Below are positions 51,492 through 60,541 of a DNA stretch of 64,000 bases, one piece after another; within the stretch, counting starts at the first letter, position 1; the number at the start of each line of letters is the position of its first letter. Both the position numbers and the translations under genes were made by a program. Origin of the DNA: Streptomyces halstedii. Lineage in GTDB: Bacteria > Actinomycetota > Actinomycetes > Streptomycetales > Streptomycetaceae. Location: positions 434,001-498,000 of the forward strand of contig JOAZ01000001.1 of the NCBI GenBank assembly GCA_000720535.1. The letters are read 5' to 3'. The notes under the pieces are model-generated. The model worked only from the letters and a program-made list of their open reading frames with translations, was not told the origin of the DNA and did no database searches.

Positions 51492-52710
51492 ACCGAACGA
51501 GGGGCGGGCCCGCCGGTGTGGCGGGGCCCCCCCCCCCCCGGGGGGCGCCCCCCCCCCCCTTTCTTCCGCGGGCCCCCCCCCCGCGCCCCGCCCCCCCCCC
51601 CCCCTCCTCCGCCCGCTCGTCCCCGGTGCGCGCCGCCGGGTCCGCCACGGCGGTGACGGCCGCGTACGCGTCGAGCTGGGGCACGTCCGCGGGGTAGGCC
51701 GTCGAGACCAGCCGCTGTGCCACCTCGTCCGCGGACGCCTCCGGGTGCGCCCCCCGGACGACCGCCGCGGCCCCCGCCGTGTACGCCGCGGCCAACGACG
51801 GCCCCGCGCCCAGGAAGTGGCCCGCGCCCCGCGGCCCGCCGGACACGATGCCCGCCCCCGGCGCCGCGAGGTCCACGCCCGAGGTCTCCAGGGCCTGGTC
51901 CGGCCGGGCCCCCGACGGAACCATGTCCACCACCGAGATCACCCCCGGTTCCGAGGCGGGCCAGTACTGCCGGGCGGGCACCGGGTCGGCGGTGGCCGCC
52001 GGCGGGTCCGGGGTCGCGGCGGCCACGACCACCACGCCCGCCCGCCGGGCCTCCCGCACCGCCGAGGTCAGCTCCGCGCTGCGCTTCGGCAGCGCGACCG
52101 ACACCGTGATCACGTCGGCCTTCGCGTCCACCGCGGCCCGCAGCGCCTCCGCGACCCGTGCCGCGTCCGGTCTGCCCAGCGCGTCCGTACCCCGCAGGCC
52201 CAGCACCCGGGCCCGGGGCGCCACCCCGCTCAGGCCCGGCGTGCCGCCGCTCGCGCCCGCCACCAGGTTCGCCACGAACGTCCCGTGCCCCACACAGTCC
52301 TCGCCGCCCTCCCCACGGGAGGTGACCCGCCCCTTGAGCGCGGCCGCGGACGAGGCGACCCCGGTGTCGACGACGGCGACGGTCACGCCCTCGCCCTGAC
52401 CGTGCCGGTGCACCCGGCCGAGGTCGAGCCGCTGCCGCGACCAGTCCTCCTTCTCGGCCTTCGTCTTCGAGGCGGGCGTGCACGCCGACCGGTCGGGGTC
52501 GTCGGGGAGCACCGACGGCAGTGCGGGCAGCTCCTGCTCCTCACCGGCGGCGCGCCAGGCGCCCCCGGGGGCCCGTACGGCCGCGCCCGCCGGTACCGCG
52601 CCCGACAGCAGCAGCAGCGCCGCGAGCCCGGCACCGGCCACCGCCCGTACCGGTCCGGGGCCGGCGGACGTACGACCACCGGGGCCGGGGTACCGCGCGC
52701 CCGTCACCAC
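51304..52710 (-). CDS. mycP: mycosin MycP, T7SS-associated subtilisin-like protease (3' end damaged)
   Basis: Membrane-anchored serine protease of ESX loci. Signal peptide about residues 20-43; catalytic Asp115 (VAVVDTGV), His142 (CVGHGTFVANLVAG) and Ser305 (GAGPSLAAAYTAGAAAVV). The segment VVVVAAATPDPP lacks the oxyanion-hole Asn usual after AAAG in mycosins. Start GTG 52710 (GAGGGG upstream), eight bases after the AAA+ gene, so co-transcribed. Family similarity stops about 51650; beyond that the frame passes through the poly-C tract and continues antisense to eccC until a stop at 51304, so the C-terminal membrane anchor is absent as written. Either the gene is truncated or, more likely, the assembly is wrong here. 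Confidence 0.8.
   Translation of the reverse strand: MVTGARYPGPGGRTSAGPGPVRAVAGAGLAALLLLSGAVPAGAAVRAPGGAWRAAGEEQELPALPSVLPDDPDRSACTPASKTKAEKEDWSRQRLDLGRVHRHGQGEGVTVAVVDTGVASSAAALKGRVTSRGEGGEDCVGHGTFVANLVAGASGGTPGLSGVAPRARVLGLRGTDALGRPDAARVAEALRAAVDAKADVITVSVALPKRSAELTSAVREARRAGVVVVAAATPDPPAATADPVPARQYWPASEPGVISVVDMVPSGARPDQALETSGVDLAAPGAGIVSGGPRGAGHFLGAGPSLAAAYTAGAAAVVRGAHPEASADEVAQRLVSTAYPADVPQLDAYAAVTAVADPAARTGDERAEEGGGGAGRGGGARGRKGGGGAPRGGGGPATPAGPPLVRFSRCPRPVPSAPASPCGGRCGRHGPGAGCAVSRCRRGSPRWAGRTSAAPGCWSRRAVAAAPR
51525..51604. repeat. homopolymeric C/G low-complexity tract, probable assembly defect
   Basis: 80 bp made almost only of C runs (up to 14) and short G runs, with one TTTCTTCC interruption, between the end of eccC and the coding part of mycP. 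Nothing like it occurs elsewhere in the window. It lies inside the reading frame of mycP, whose expected C-terminal membrane helix is missing. Confidence 0.7.
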
Positions 52711-52718
52711 GCGGCCCC

Positions 52719-55700
52719 TCACCGGCCCGCCGTGTCGCGGACGGTGGAGACGTCCTGTGGGATCAGCGTGCGCAGATCGTCCAGGGTGGGGGCGGCCAGC
52801 GCGCTGAGGCGCCCCGCCTGCCGGGTGACCATGGACTCCACCATCTGGCGGGCGAGCCGGGCGTTGCCGAACGTACGGTCGCGGGGCAGCGCGTCGAAGT
52901 GCTCCTTGAGCAGCACCCCGGTGCCAGGACCGCACTCGTACCCCATCGACGCGGCGTGCGAGCGGACGATGGTGACGAGCTCCTCCGAGGAGTAGTCCGC
53001 GAAGGCGACGCGCCGTGAGAAACGCGAGGACAGACCGGGGTTGGAGGCGAGGAAACGCTCCATCTCCGCGGTGTATCCGGCGACGATCACCACCACGTCG
53101 TCGCGGTGGTCCTCCATCAGCTTCAGCAGGGTGTCCACGGCCTCCTGGCCGAAGTCCGCCCCGCCGCCCGCCGGGGTCAGCGTGTACGCCTCGTCGAGGA
53201 ACAGCACACCGCCCCGGGCCCGTTCGAAGGCCTCCTTGGTCAACTGGGCGGTGTGGCCGATGTATCTGCCGACCAGGTCCGCGCGCGCCACCTCCACCAG
53301 CTGACCGCCGGTGAGGATGCCCAGCTGGGTCAGGATCTCGCCGTACAGCCGTGCCACCGTCGTCTTGCCGGTACCGGGCGGGCCGGTGAAGACCAGGTGG
53401 TGGCTGATCGAGGGCACCGGCAGCCCGGCGGCGGCCCGGTGCCGGGCGGTGGTGATCAGGTTGACCAGATCGGTGACGTCCCGCTTGACCTCCGCCAGGC
53501 CCACCATGTCACCGAGGCTCGCGAGCGGGTCCCGTTCCCCGCCGTCCCCGGCCGGAGCGGCCGCGGTGGCGGACACGTCCTCCGGCAGCAGCAGCCGCAG
53601 GTCGTGCTCGCCGATGTCGTGCTGCGAGGCGAGCCGCATCGCCTGCCGGTCCACCATCTCCTCGAACACACCGCGCGCTGCACGGCCGTTACCGAAACCG
53701 GCGTCGCGGGGCATCCGCTCGAAGTGCGTGGCCAGCGCGGCGGCGGTGCCCTCGCCCAGCTCGTACTGGTGCTGACGGCACATGCTCTCCATGATCGCGA
53801 CCAGCTCCGGCACCGAGTAGTTCTCGAATTCGACGGACCGTGAGAAGCGGGACCCCAGACCGGGGTTGGAGGCGAGGAAGGACTCCATCTCCCGCGAGTA
53901 CCCGGCCACGATCACCACCACGTCGTCGCGGTGGTCCTCCATCAGCTTCAGGATCGTGTCCACGGCCTCCCGGCCGAAGTCCGCGCCGCCGTTGCCGCTG
54001 TCCGACGTCAGGGTGTAGGCCTCGTCGATGAACAACACGCCACCGAGAGCCCGTTGGAAGGTCTCCGTCGTCTTGATCGCCGTACCGCCGACGATCTGCG
54101 CCACCAGGTCGGCGCGGGACACCTCCACGAGGTGACCGCTGCGCAGCGAACCCAGCTCCGCCAGGATCGACCCGTACAACCGCGCCACCGTCGTCTTACC
54201 GGTGCCCGGCGGGCCCGTGAAGACCAGATGGCGGCTCATCGGCGGTGCGGACATACCCAACTGCTCTCGTCGCTGGGCCAGTTGGGTCAGATTCACCAGT
54301 GTGCGCACCTGCTGCTTGACGTTCTCCAGGCCGATCAGGTCGTTGAGCGCGCTGAGCGGCCCGCCCTCACGGGAGATCGGTGCCTCCTCGGCGGCACCCG
54401 AACCCGCCGGGTCGGTGTTCTCGGCACTCCCGGAACCCCAGGCGTCGCGCTTCCCGTTGCCCGAACTGGTCAGCCCTTCCACGGCGAGCCGCTCCCCGGG
54501 CACGGCCTGCACCAGCCCGCCGCCCGCGTTCTCCCGCGCCACGCAGTTGACCAGGGACACCGGGGAGGTCGACTCCACCCGGAAGCCGTCCTTCTCGCCG
54601 CCGCTCACCTCGCAGGCGCTCAGCGATCCCAGACTGCCCTCCCGCAACACGAAACCGTGCCCCGCCGAGGCGTGCACAGCCGTCCGGCTGGCGGTGATCT
54701 CAGCCCCGCCGGCCACCGCCACACCGTCCCCGGCGGACGCCTCGACGCGGAAGTCCCGGACGGTGACGCTGCCGCCCTCCTCGACCAGCACACCGCTGCC
54801 CCCGCTGCCGGACACACCGCCGCCCGCGAGGTACAGGGTGCTGCCGGACGCCACCCGCACACCGGTGTCCCGGGGACGGACGATCTCGCAGTCCTCCACC
54901 CGGCCCCGCGCGTCCTTCGCCGCCGTGAACCCGTCACCGGCCGGCTCCACCAGCCGCGCCCGGCGCAGCAGCGGATTGGCGCCCCCGCGCACGGCGACGG
55001 CGGGGGAGCAGCCGATGACCTCCAGCCGGTCCAGCTCCGCCGCCGAGTCCTCGTCCAGCAGCAGACCGGTCGCCTCGCAGTCACGCACGGTCAGCCCCGT
55101 CAACGCGGGGGAGGACGCGCCGTTCACCTTCAGCGCGGCGCCCTGCGCGGTGTCCACCCAGCAGTCCTCGAACGTGCCGCGCGCCCGGTCGGTGACCAGC
55201 ACACCGCCGCCCCGGGTACGCGAGGTGCGGCAGCGGCGCAGCACCGGGTCGGTCCCGGCGGCCAGCACGATGCCGGTGGCGGACGCCCCGGTGATCCGTA
55301 CGTCCTCCAGCGTGGTGCGGCCCGCGCTCGTGATGTGCACCCCGGTACTGGTGTCGTGCACCACCGTCCGTACCACCCTGGTGGTGCAGCGCTCCTCCAG
55401 GGCGATCGACGGCTTGTCGGTGGACGAGATGTCGCAGTCCTCGACGGTGCCGCGCGCGTCCCCGTTGGCCAGTACGCCGTTGCCGCGGGCGTCCCGCACG
55501 GTGCAGCCGCGGACCGTCGCGTCCCCCTGCTCGGCGAGGACGATGCCACTGGTGGCCAGGTGCTCCACCGAGCAGGACTCCACCGAACTGCCCGCCGCCG
55601 AGGTGATCACGATCCCGGCACCCTTCGGGTTGCTCACCCGGCAGTCGCGCAACGCCAGCGAACCGGTGCCGCCCGCCAGCAGCGCCGCCCACGCGGACCC

Positions 55701-56027
55701 GCTGATCTCGCAGCCGTCCAGGGCCGCCTGCCCGCGCCGCACGTCGACGGCCGGCTGCTCGGCGTCCGTACCGCGCAGAGTCAGCTCCGAGAGCATCACC
55801 GCGTCGGCCCGCAGCGTCAGCACGCTGCCCGACCGGGGCCGGATCTCCACCGTGCCCCGCCCCTCGGCCGCCGTGAGGGTGACCCGGGTATGGATCACCA
55901 GGCTCTCGGCGTACTCCCCCGGACGGATGCTGATGACGGCGCCGGTGCGCGCCGCTGCCAGCGCCTCACCGATCGTCCGGTAGCGGTCGGAGCCCTCGGG
56001 GCCGACCGTCAGTACCTGGCGCGACAC
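52719..56027 (-). CDS. right-handed beta-helix protein fused to two CbxX/EccA-type AAA+ ATPase domains
   Basis: 1,102 residues. The first about 520 form a pectate-lyase-like right-handed beta-helix, seen as repeating turns of GxGVLV/DxGVRV type and SxxxCxV strands. After a Ser/Gly linker come two CbxX/CfxQ AAA+ modules with P-loops [15 protein letters not shown] near residues 605 and 882, Walker [11 protein letters not shown] and [10 protein letters not shown], and sensor segments [10 protein letters not shown]. The AAA modules match the ATPase half of EccA, but mycobacterial EccA has one AAA domain and a TPR N-terminus. GTG 56027 follows GAGGAGG; a longer frame to 56057 is not needed. Precedes mycP in the same unit. 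Likely a cytosolic chaperone or unfoldase for T7SS substrates. Confidence 0.85.
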   Translation of the reverse strand: MSRQVLTVGPEGSDRYRTIGEALAAARTGAVISIRPGEYAESLVIHTRVTLTAAEGRGTVEIRPRSGSVLTLRADAVMLSELTLRGTDAEQPAVDVRRGQAALDGCEISGSAWAALLAGGTGSLALRDCRVSNPKGAGIVITSAAGSSVESCSVEHLATSGIVLAEQGDATVRGCTVRDARGNGVLANGDARGTVEDCDISSTDKPSIALEERCTTRVVRTVVHDTSTGVHITSAGRTTLEDVRITGASATGIVLAAGTDPVLRRCRTSRTRGGGVLVTDRARGTFEDCWVDTAQGAALKVNGASSPALTGLTVRDCEATGLLLDEDSAAELDRLEVIGCSPAVAVRGGANPLLRRARLVEPAGDGFTAAKDARGRVEDCEIVRPRDTGVRVASGSTLYLAGGGVSGSGGSGVLVEEGGSVTVRDFRVEASAGDGVAVAGGAEITASRTAVHASAGHGFVLREGSLGSLSACEVSGGEKDGFRVESTSPVSLVNCVARENAGGGLVQAVPGERLAVEGLTSSGNGKRDAWGSGSAENTDPAGSGAAEEAPISREGGPLSALNDLIGLENVKQQVRTLVNLTQLAQRREQLGMSAPPMSRHLVFTGPPGTGKTTVARLYGSILAELGSLRSGHLVEVSRADLVAQIVGGTAIKTTETFQRALGGVLFIDEAYTLTSDSGNGGADFGREAVDTILKLMEDHRDDVVVIVAGYSREMESFLASNPGLGSRFSRSVEFENYSVPELVAIMESMCRQHQYELGEGTAAALATHFERMPRDAGFGNGRAARGVFEEMVDRQAMRLASQHDIGEHDLRLLLPEDVSATAAAPAGDGGERDPLASLGDMVGLAEVKRDVTDLVNLITTARHRAAAGLPVPSISHHLVFTGPPGTGKTTVARLYGEILTQLGILTGGQLVEVARADLVGRYIGHTAQLTKEAFERARGGVLFLDEAYTLTPAGGGADFGQEAVDTLLKLMEDHRDDVVVIVAGYTAEMERFLASNPGLSSRFSRRVAFADYSSEELVTIVRSHAASMGYECGPGTGVLLKEHFDALPRDRTFGNARLARQMVESMVTRQAGRLSALAAPTLDDLRTLIPQDVSTVRDTAGR

Positions 56028-56126
56028 GCACGAACCTCCTCGCCTGGGCGGTGCCATGAGCCGAGGCGCCCGCTCCTGGAACTACCCGGAAACCCGATCA
56101 TGCCAGTACACCGCCCCTGTGTTCGA

Positions 56127-56246
56127 GTGAGGTCTCCTCGCGCGTACCGGCCGAGGTCTCCCGTGCGTACCTGGGGCCCCTGCGCGCGTATAACCGGCCG
56201 AGGTCTCCCGTGCGTACCGGCCGGGGCCTCCGCGCGCGTACCGGCC
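56127..56246. repeat. five imperfect 20-28-bp direct repeats
   Basis: Copies of GAGGTCTCCCGTGCGTACC and variants (GCGCGTACCGGCC endings) start at about 56127, 56153, 56172, 56200 and 56223, in the 227-bp gap between the lectin and AAA+ genes. They fill the intergenic space; function unknown. Confidence 0.6.
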
Positions 56247-56254
56247 GCTGGTGG

Positions 56255-57667
56255 TCAGGCGTAGCTCCACTTCTGGTTGTCCTTGCCGGTGCACGTCCAC
56301 AGCTGGAGCTGCGCCCCGTTCCCCCGGTTGTCGGCGGGCACGTCCACGCACATGCCGACCACGGTGTTCACCAGGTCATTGCGCTCGTTGATCACGAACT
56401 TCTGGGCGATGTTCCCACTGCAGTAGGCGAGTTGGATGGGCGTGCCCTCCCGGAAGACGGCGTTCGCCACGTCCAGGCACAGACCGCCGATCCGCAACGT
56501 GCCGTCGGCCGCGGTCTGCCACTTCTGCGCGTTGGTGCCGTTGCAGTTCCAGGCGTCCAGCCGCATCCCGTCGTTGAACTGGCTGTGCGGGACGTTCAGG
56601 CAGAGGCCGGCCATGTGGTTGCGGATCGACACCGGACTGCCCAGCGACACGGCCGACTTGGTGCTCGCCTTCTTGTCGGCGCCGCTGTTCGAGGAGGAGT
56701 TCTGGCCCGAGGACACCGTCTTCGGCTTCGCCTTCGGCTTCTCCTCCGTGGCCTTCGCCTCGCTCGGAGCCTTCCCGCCGCCGGCCTCGTCCTTCTTCCC
56801 GTCCGCGTCGCCCTTGGGGGTCTTGCCGTCCTCGTCGTCCTTGTGCGCCACGGGAGCGCCCGCGTCGGCCGTCTTCGGCTCGGGCACCTTCGCGTCCTCG
56901 GGCGCGCCCGCCTCGGGGGTGGCCGCCACGAAGTCGCCCGGCGCCCTCTGCTCGTCGCCGGCGAGCACGGTACCGGGGGCTTCGGCGGAGGTGCTCCGTC
57001 CGTCGTCCTTGTTCCCGCCGAGCAGCAGGAACGGCACCGACACCAGCAGCGCGCCGGCCACCGCGGCGCCGGCCAGCATCGCCTTGCCGGGCCTGCCCAC
57101 CGGGGTGGCCTGCGGCTCCTTGTCACCGATGGCGGTGGCGGTCATGGTCCGCACGAGAGCGGGCAGCCGGCTCTTCGCCGCCGCGGCCGCGCCCGGATCG
57201 CCCTCACCGGCGGCGGACGTGACGGCGGCGGACGTGTCACCGGCTGTTTCGCGGGCTGTGTCCCCGGCTGTGTCCCCGGCTGTGCCGGATCCTTCGGCCT
57301 CGGCGGTCTTGGCGGCCTCGGCGGAGCCGGTGCCGGTGCCGGGGTCGGGCTCCGCTGCCGTGTTCGTGCCGGACGCGGCACCGGCCGGGCGGGCGGCGGA
57401 GGCTTCGGTCTCCGCGGCCTTCGGTGCCTTCGCGCCCTCAGGAGCCTTGGGGGCCTGCGCGCCCTCCGGGCTCTTCGCGCCTTCCGGGGTCTTCGCACCC
57501 TTCGGGGTCGCGGTACCCGTGGGCCCCGCGCCCTCCTCGCCGCTCAGCGACGGCGCGGGCTCGGGCTCGGGCGAGGCGGGCGGGGGAGAGCTGACGTCCT
57601 CCCCGCCACCGGGCTCCTCGTGCGCCGTCGCCGGGGGATTGGCGGGGGTCTGGGCCGAGCGTGTCAC
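56255..57667 (-). CDS. membrane-anchored ricin-type beta-trefoil lectin protein
   Basis: 470 residues: a disordered Ala/Pro/Glu/Thr-rich cytosolic N-terminus with EGAK/PEGA repeats, one membrane helix about residues 193-216 (GRPGKAMLAGAAVAGALLVSV, positive-inside GRPGK), a charged linker and a C-terminal ricin B-like beta-trefoil with the three QxW-type motifs NAQKWQT, IAQKFVI and DNQKWSYA and cysteine pairs. Lectin modules bind carbohydrate, here probably at the cell surface. GTG 57667 follows GGGAGGA and overlaps the stop of the SseB-like T7SS gene (GTGA). The membrane chassis is shared with the golvesin-like protein on the other strand. Confidence 0.85.
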   Translation of the reverse strand: MTRSAQTPANPPATAHEEPGGGEDVSSPPPASPEPEPAPSLSGEEGAGPTGTATPKGAKTPEGAKSPEGAQAPKAPEGAKAPKAAETEASAARPAGAASGTNTAAEPDPGTGTGSAEAAKTAEAEGSGTAGDTAGDTARETAGDTSAAVTSAAGEGDPGAAAAAKSRLPALVRTMTATAIGDKEPQATPVGRPGKAMLAGAAVAGALLVSVPFLLLGGNKDDGRSTSAEAPGTVLAGDEQRAPGDFVAATPEAGAPEDAKVPEPKTADAGAPVAHKDDEDGKTPKGDADGKKDEAGGGKAPSEAKATEEKPKAKPKTVSSGQNSSSNSGADKKASTKSAVSLGSPVSIRNHMAGLCLNVPHSQFNDGMRLDAWNCNGTNAQKWQTAADGTLRIGGLCLDVANAVFREGTPIQLAYCSGNIAQKFVINERNDLVNTVVGMCVDVPADNRGNGAQLQLWTCTGKDNQKWSYA

Positions 57668-58374
57668 GGGGTCCTCCCTGTGGTGTGGGGCCAAGGGGCC
57701 TGACCTGAAGTGTCGGGCGCCGCCGCCGAGGTGCCGGCCGCCGGAGCGGCGACCGTGCCGGAACCCGTGCCGTCCGTGGAGCGGCCGGTGTCCTCGTCCC
57801 TCGGGGGCGTGCTCACCGGCAGGCTGTCCGCCGGAACGACGAGCGGGGCCGCGGCTGTGGCGTTGACCATCAGCGACGCGTGCGACCCGCGCAACTCGCG
57901 TACCAACTCGCCCGCCGGGAGCGTCTCATGGATCAGTGTCGGGGACATGAACTGATGTGCCGGGGAAGTGAACACCAGGACGACGGGCTTCCCGTCCGAA
58001 CCGGCGGCGGTCAGCCTTCCCCCGTCCGCCCCGCGTACGACGGTGACCTCCGCGTCGGCGAGCACCACCAGAGCCTCGTCGACCGAACCGTACCCGGTCG
58101 CCGCCCGCTGGGCCGCCGCGTCCACCGGATCGGTGGGCTCGGGCCAGCCGAGCACCTGGCCGGAGGGCCGGTACCGGGGATTCGCACGGTACTCCCGTAC
58201 GTCCCCCTCCTCGTCGGAGCGCCACTCACCGACCACCGCCCAGTCCGGCGGCGGGCGGTCCTGCGGCCACTGCGGATCGACCACGCCGAGCCAGTGGTCG
58301 GGAGCGTCCCGTGCCGCGTCGCGCACCGAGTCGGGTATCTCGGGGGGCGGGTCGGGTATTCCTCCGGTCCGCAT
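57664..58374 (-). CDS. type VII secretion system-associated protein (SseB-like)
   Basis: 236 residues. The block PPPEIPDSVRDAARDAPDHWLGVVDPQWP and WAVVGEWRSDEEG, followed by GWPEPTDPVDAAAQRAATGYG and VVLVFTSPAHQF (all by their ends), matches a streptomycete family annotated as T7SS-associated and related to SseB N-terminal domains. The C-terminal 60 residues are low complexity. No signal peptide or membrane helix, so cytosolic. ATG 58374 follows AAGAGG closely, with GGAGG further up; an upstream GTG would give a longer form. First gene of the SseB-like, lectin, AAA+, mycP unit, coupled to the lectin gene by overlap. Confidence 0.75.
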   Translation of the reverse strand: MRTGGIPDPPPEIPDSVRDAARDAPDHWLGVVDPQWPQDRPPPDWAVVGEWRSDEEGDVREYRANPRYRPSGQVLGWPEPTDPVDAAAQRAATGYGSVDEALVVLADAEVTVVRGADGGRLTAAGSDGKPVVLVFTSPAHQFMSPTLIHETLPAGELVRELRGSHASLMVNATAAAPLVVPADSLPVSTPPRDEDTGRSTDGTGSGTVAAPAAGTSAAAPDTSGQAPWPHTTGRTP

Positions 58375-58756
58375 CCTCTTACCTGCCTCCGGTCGTGCGG
58401 CGTCGACGTTCTCCGGCGCCCGTGCGTGGAAGGCAACAGGATGCCACGGCAAGGCGACCGGCGGGCGATCCCGGGTCGACCCGGCCGCCCGTGCGGGGGC
58501 CCGGATGATCAGTGGTGCTCAGGCACACGATACGGTTCGCTCGCGCCCCGCCGTCGTATCGCTCCAGGTCGGGGCGGCTCACGCAACACGCCGGGGCAGT
58601 ACGACGGTTGCCCACGGAGGTCCGGGGACACCACCGCGCGGCCCCGGCTGTCGTACCGGCAGACGGTACGGAGGGCGGGCCGCAGGCCGGCTCGTCCCGT
58701 CCTGGCTGATCCGCCTCGTACCCACGACCCGTCAGTTCCGTCCTGCGGAGGACCTC
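58375..58756. promoter_or_regulatory. divergent intergenic region with a CGTACCG inverted repeat
   Basis: Separates the T7SS-associated gene from the golvesin-like gene. CGTACCG-N5-CGGTACG (58652-58670) is perfect over seven pairs and lies 87 bp before the golvesin-like ATG, a plausible operator. No gene is seen in the 382 bp. Confidence 0.4.
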
Positions 58757-60118
58757 ATGACCGAGCCCCAGCACGAAGAGCCGGCCGCCGTGGCAGAGCC
58801 GAAGTCACCGGTCGGGAAACGGGACACCCCTGACGCGAAGCCGGAGCCGACGGGAACACCCGCCGGTGCACCGGAGTCCGAGACGACGCGGGAAGGGCAG
58901 CCCGCGAAGGCGGGGGCGGAGGAACCGGTGGAAGAGACGGCGGCGGAGAAGCCGGCCGGGACCGAGCCCACCGGACGACCGGCGGCCGACGCGCCCCAGG
59001 CCACGAACACAGAGGCCGCGAACACAGAGGCCGCGAAGACCGAGGCCGCGAAGACCGGGGCGGCCGCCCGTGCGGGGGTGGCCGTCGCGGACACCGACCC
59101 GCCCGTGACCTCCGTGGGCTCCGGTACGGCCACCGGCGACCGGATCGGGCGCCCCGGCAAGGCACTGCTGGCCGGTGCGGCGATAGCCGGCCTGCTGCTG
59201 GTCAGCGTCCCCTTCCTGGTCCGGACCGGCGACGGCGACAGCGGACGACCGGCGGCGGGCGAGGAGTCCGGAACGGTCCTGGGCCAGGGCGAGACGGCCG
59301 CCCCCGGAGCCTTCGCGGCGGCGTCCCCGGGCACCCCGCAGGCGAAGGGGAAGGACCAGGACAAGGGCGGCCAGGAAGCGAAGGAGGGGCAGGCCCCGGT
59401 CACGGCCGGCGGCGCCCCCGCCCCTGGCACTGACCCGGCGGAAGGCGGAGACCAGGGCACCGGTGCGGCGATCGACGGCGGCAAGGACGCGACCGCCCCC
59501 GGTACGGCCGCCTCCGCGTCCCCGGCCGCCCCGTCCGCCAACAAGTCGTCGTCACCCCAGGCCTCCGCCCCGAAGGCCCAGATGAAGGCGGCCTCGACCG
59601 TCGTCTACTCGGCGGTCGTCGGCCCCGGCTGCCCCGTCCCCTCCGGCGGCGGCTACCAGCAGCACAACTACTTCGCCGACGGCACCAAGGGCTGGTACAC
59701 CCGCACCACGGGTGCCTGGACGGGCGACGGCTGCAACGGCGGTTACGCGGCCGTCCCCATGTCCGGATCCACGACCACGGACGCCAAGAACCGTGTGATG
59801 TGGTGGTGGCGGCCCGGCACCACGGCCCGTACCTGCCAGATATCCGTCTTCGTCCCGCACAGCAACACGACGCTGTACGTGGGAGGGCACCCCACGACGT
59901 ACCACGTCCTGGTGGACGCCAACGACCGGACGACCAAGTACGACAGCTTCACCGTCAACCAGGCCTCGCTCCGCGGCCGGTGGGTCGATGCCGGTACCTT
60001 CACGATGAAGGGTGCCACCATCGGCGTGAAGCTCCTCGACCGGGGCGACGACTGGTCCAGCGGATGGGGCAAGGCCCACCACGCCGCCGCGCAGATGAAG
60101 GTGACCTGCCGCTCCTGA
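58757..60118 (+). CDS. membrane-anchored protein with golvesin-like C-terminal domain
   Basis: 453 residues: a disordered acidic/Ala-rich cytosolic part with TEAAK repeats, one membrane helix about residues 135-154 (RPGKALLAGAAIAGLLLVSV), a charged linker, then a C-terminal beta-sandwich of about 170 residues with four Cys. Its strands YHVLVDANDRTTKYDSFTVNQ and GRWVDAGTFTMKGATIGVKLLDRG (by their ends) resemble the golvesin C-terminal/xanthan lyase CBD-like domain, which binds polysaccharide or forms surface adhesion. ATG 58757 follows GGAGGA. Automatic pipelines may call such Ala-rich proteins IF-2, which is wrong. The chassis (GRPGK helix, ESGTVLxGxExxAPGxFxAAxP linker) is shared with the divergent lectin protein. 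Confidence 0.8.
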   Translation: MTEPQHEEPAAVAEPKSPVGKRDTPDAKPEPTGTPAGAPESETTREGQPAKAGAEEPVEETAAEKPAGTEPTGRPAADAPQATNTEAANTEAAKTEAAKTGAAARAGVAVADTDPPVTSVGSGTATGDRIGRPGKALLAGAAIAGLLLVSVPFLVRTGDGDSGRPAAGEESGTVLGQGETAAPGAFAAASPGTPQAKGKDQDKGGQEAKEGQAPVTAGGAPAPGTDPAEGGDQGTGAAIDGGKDATAPGTAASASPAAPSANKSSSPQASAPKAQMKAASTVVYSAVVGPGCPVPSGGGYQQHNYFADGTKGWYTRTTGAWTGDGCNGGYAAVPMSGSTTTDAKNRVMWWWRPGTTARTCQISVFVPHSNTTLYVGGHPTTYHVLVDANDRTTKYDSFTVNQASLRGRWVDAGTFTMKGATIGVKLLDRGDDWSSGWGKAHHAAAQMKVTCRS

Positions 60119-60302
60119 GGCGGCCCGGCGGCCGTCCGGTCGACGGCCCTCCCCGGCTCCCCGCTCCTCCCACTGGTCGGTCCACCGGGTGCCCGGCCCG
60201 GAAGTCGGCCGTGTCGTTTCGCCTTTCGCGCGCGGCACTGGGACCATGGAGGGGTCAGCATCAGGATGCGTCCTGACCGACCCGAAGCCGCGAGAGGTGG
60301 CC

Positions 60303-60380
60303 ATGTCCTCGAAACGACGACGCAAGAAGAAGGCGCGCCGCAAGAACGCCGCGAACCACGGCCGACGACCGCAGTCCTGA
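60303..60380 (+). CDS. ribosomal protein bL37 (25 aa)
   Basis: A 25-residue, extremely basic protein (11 Lys/Arg in the first 14 residues) ending in NAANHGRRPQS. The KKKARRK stretch and ANHGxRP tail match bL37, the tiny actinobacterial large-subunit protein first seen in mycobacterial ribosome structures. ATG 60303 is preceded by GAGAGGTGG at good spacing; a longer upstream frame exists but has no signal. A strong terminator follows 14 bp after the stop, so it is expressed on its own. Confidence 0.8.
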   Translation: MSSKRRRKKKARRKNAANHGRRPQS

Positions 60381-60394
60381 GAGAGCCGTATGAC

Positions 60395-60434
60395 AAGGGT
60401 CCGGCCCACCGCACCGACGGTGGGCCGGACCCTT
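60395..60434 (+). terminator. strong intrinsic terminator after bL37
   Basis: Perfect 17-bp stem (60395-60411 with 60418-60434, AAGGGTCCGGCCCACCG and its complement) and a 6-base loop, 14 bp after the bL37 stop codon. The longest perfect hairpin I found in the window; fits a highly expressed short gene. Confidence 0.9.
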
Positions 60435-60541
60435 CGTCGTGCGGCCTGACCCGATCCGGCCTGGCCCGGGGCGGCGCGCCAGACCCCTGAGCGTCGGGCC
60501 GTGGCCCCGGGCGCGGGCGGATGATCGCACGTCAGGCGGCG

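Noticed and set aside
51304-51640. Native C-terminal extension of mycosin
   Set aside because: The residues are encoded by homopolymer runs and then by the antisense strand of eccC, so they are unlikely to be real mycosin sequence.
58757-60118. Translation initiation factor IF-2
   Set aside because: Ala/Pro-rich N-terminus invites that label, but there is no GTPase domain; it has a membrane helix and a golvesin-like domain.
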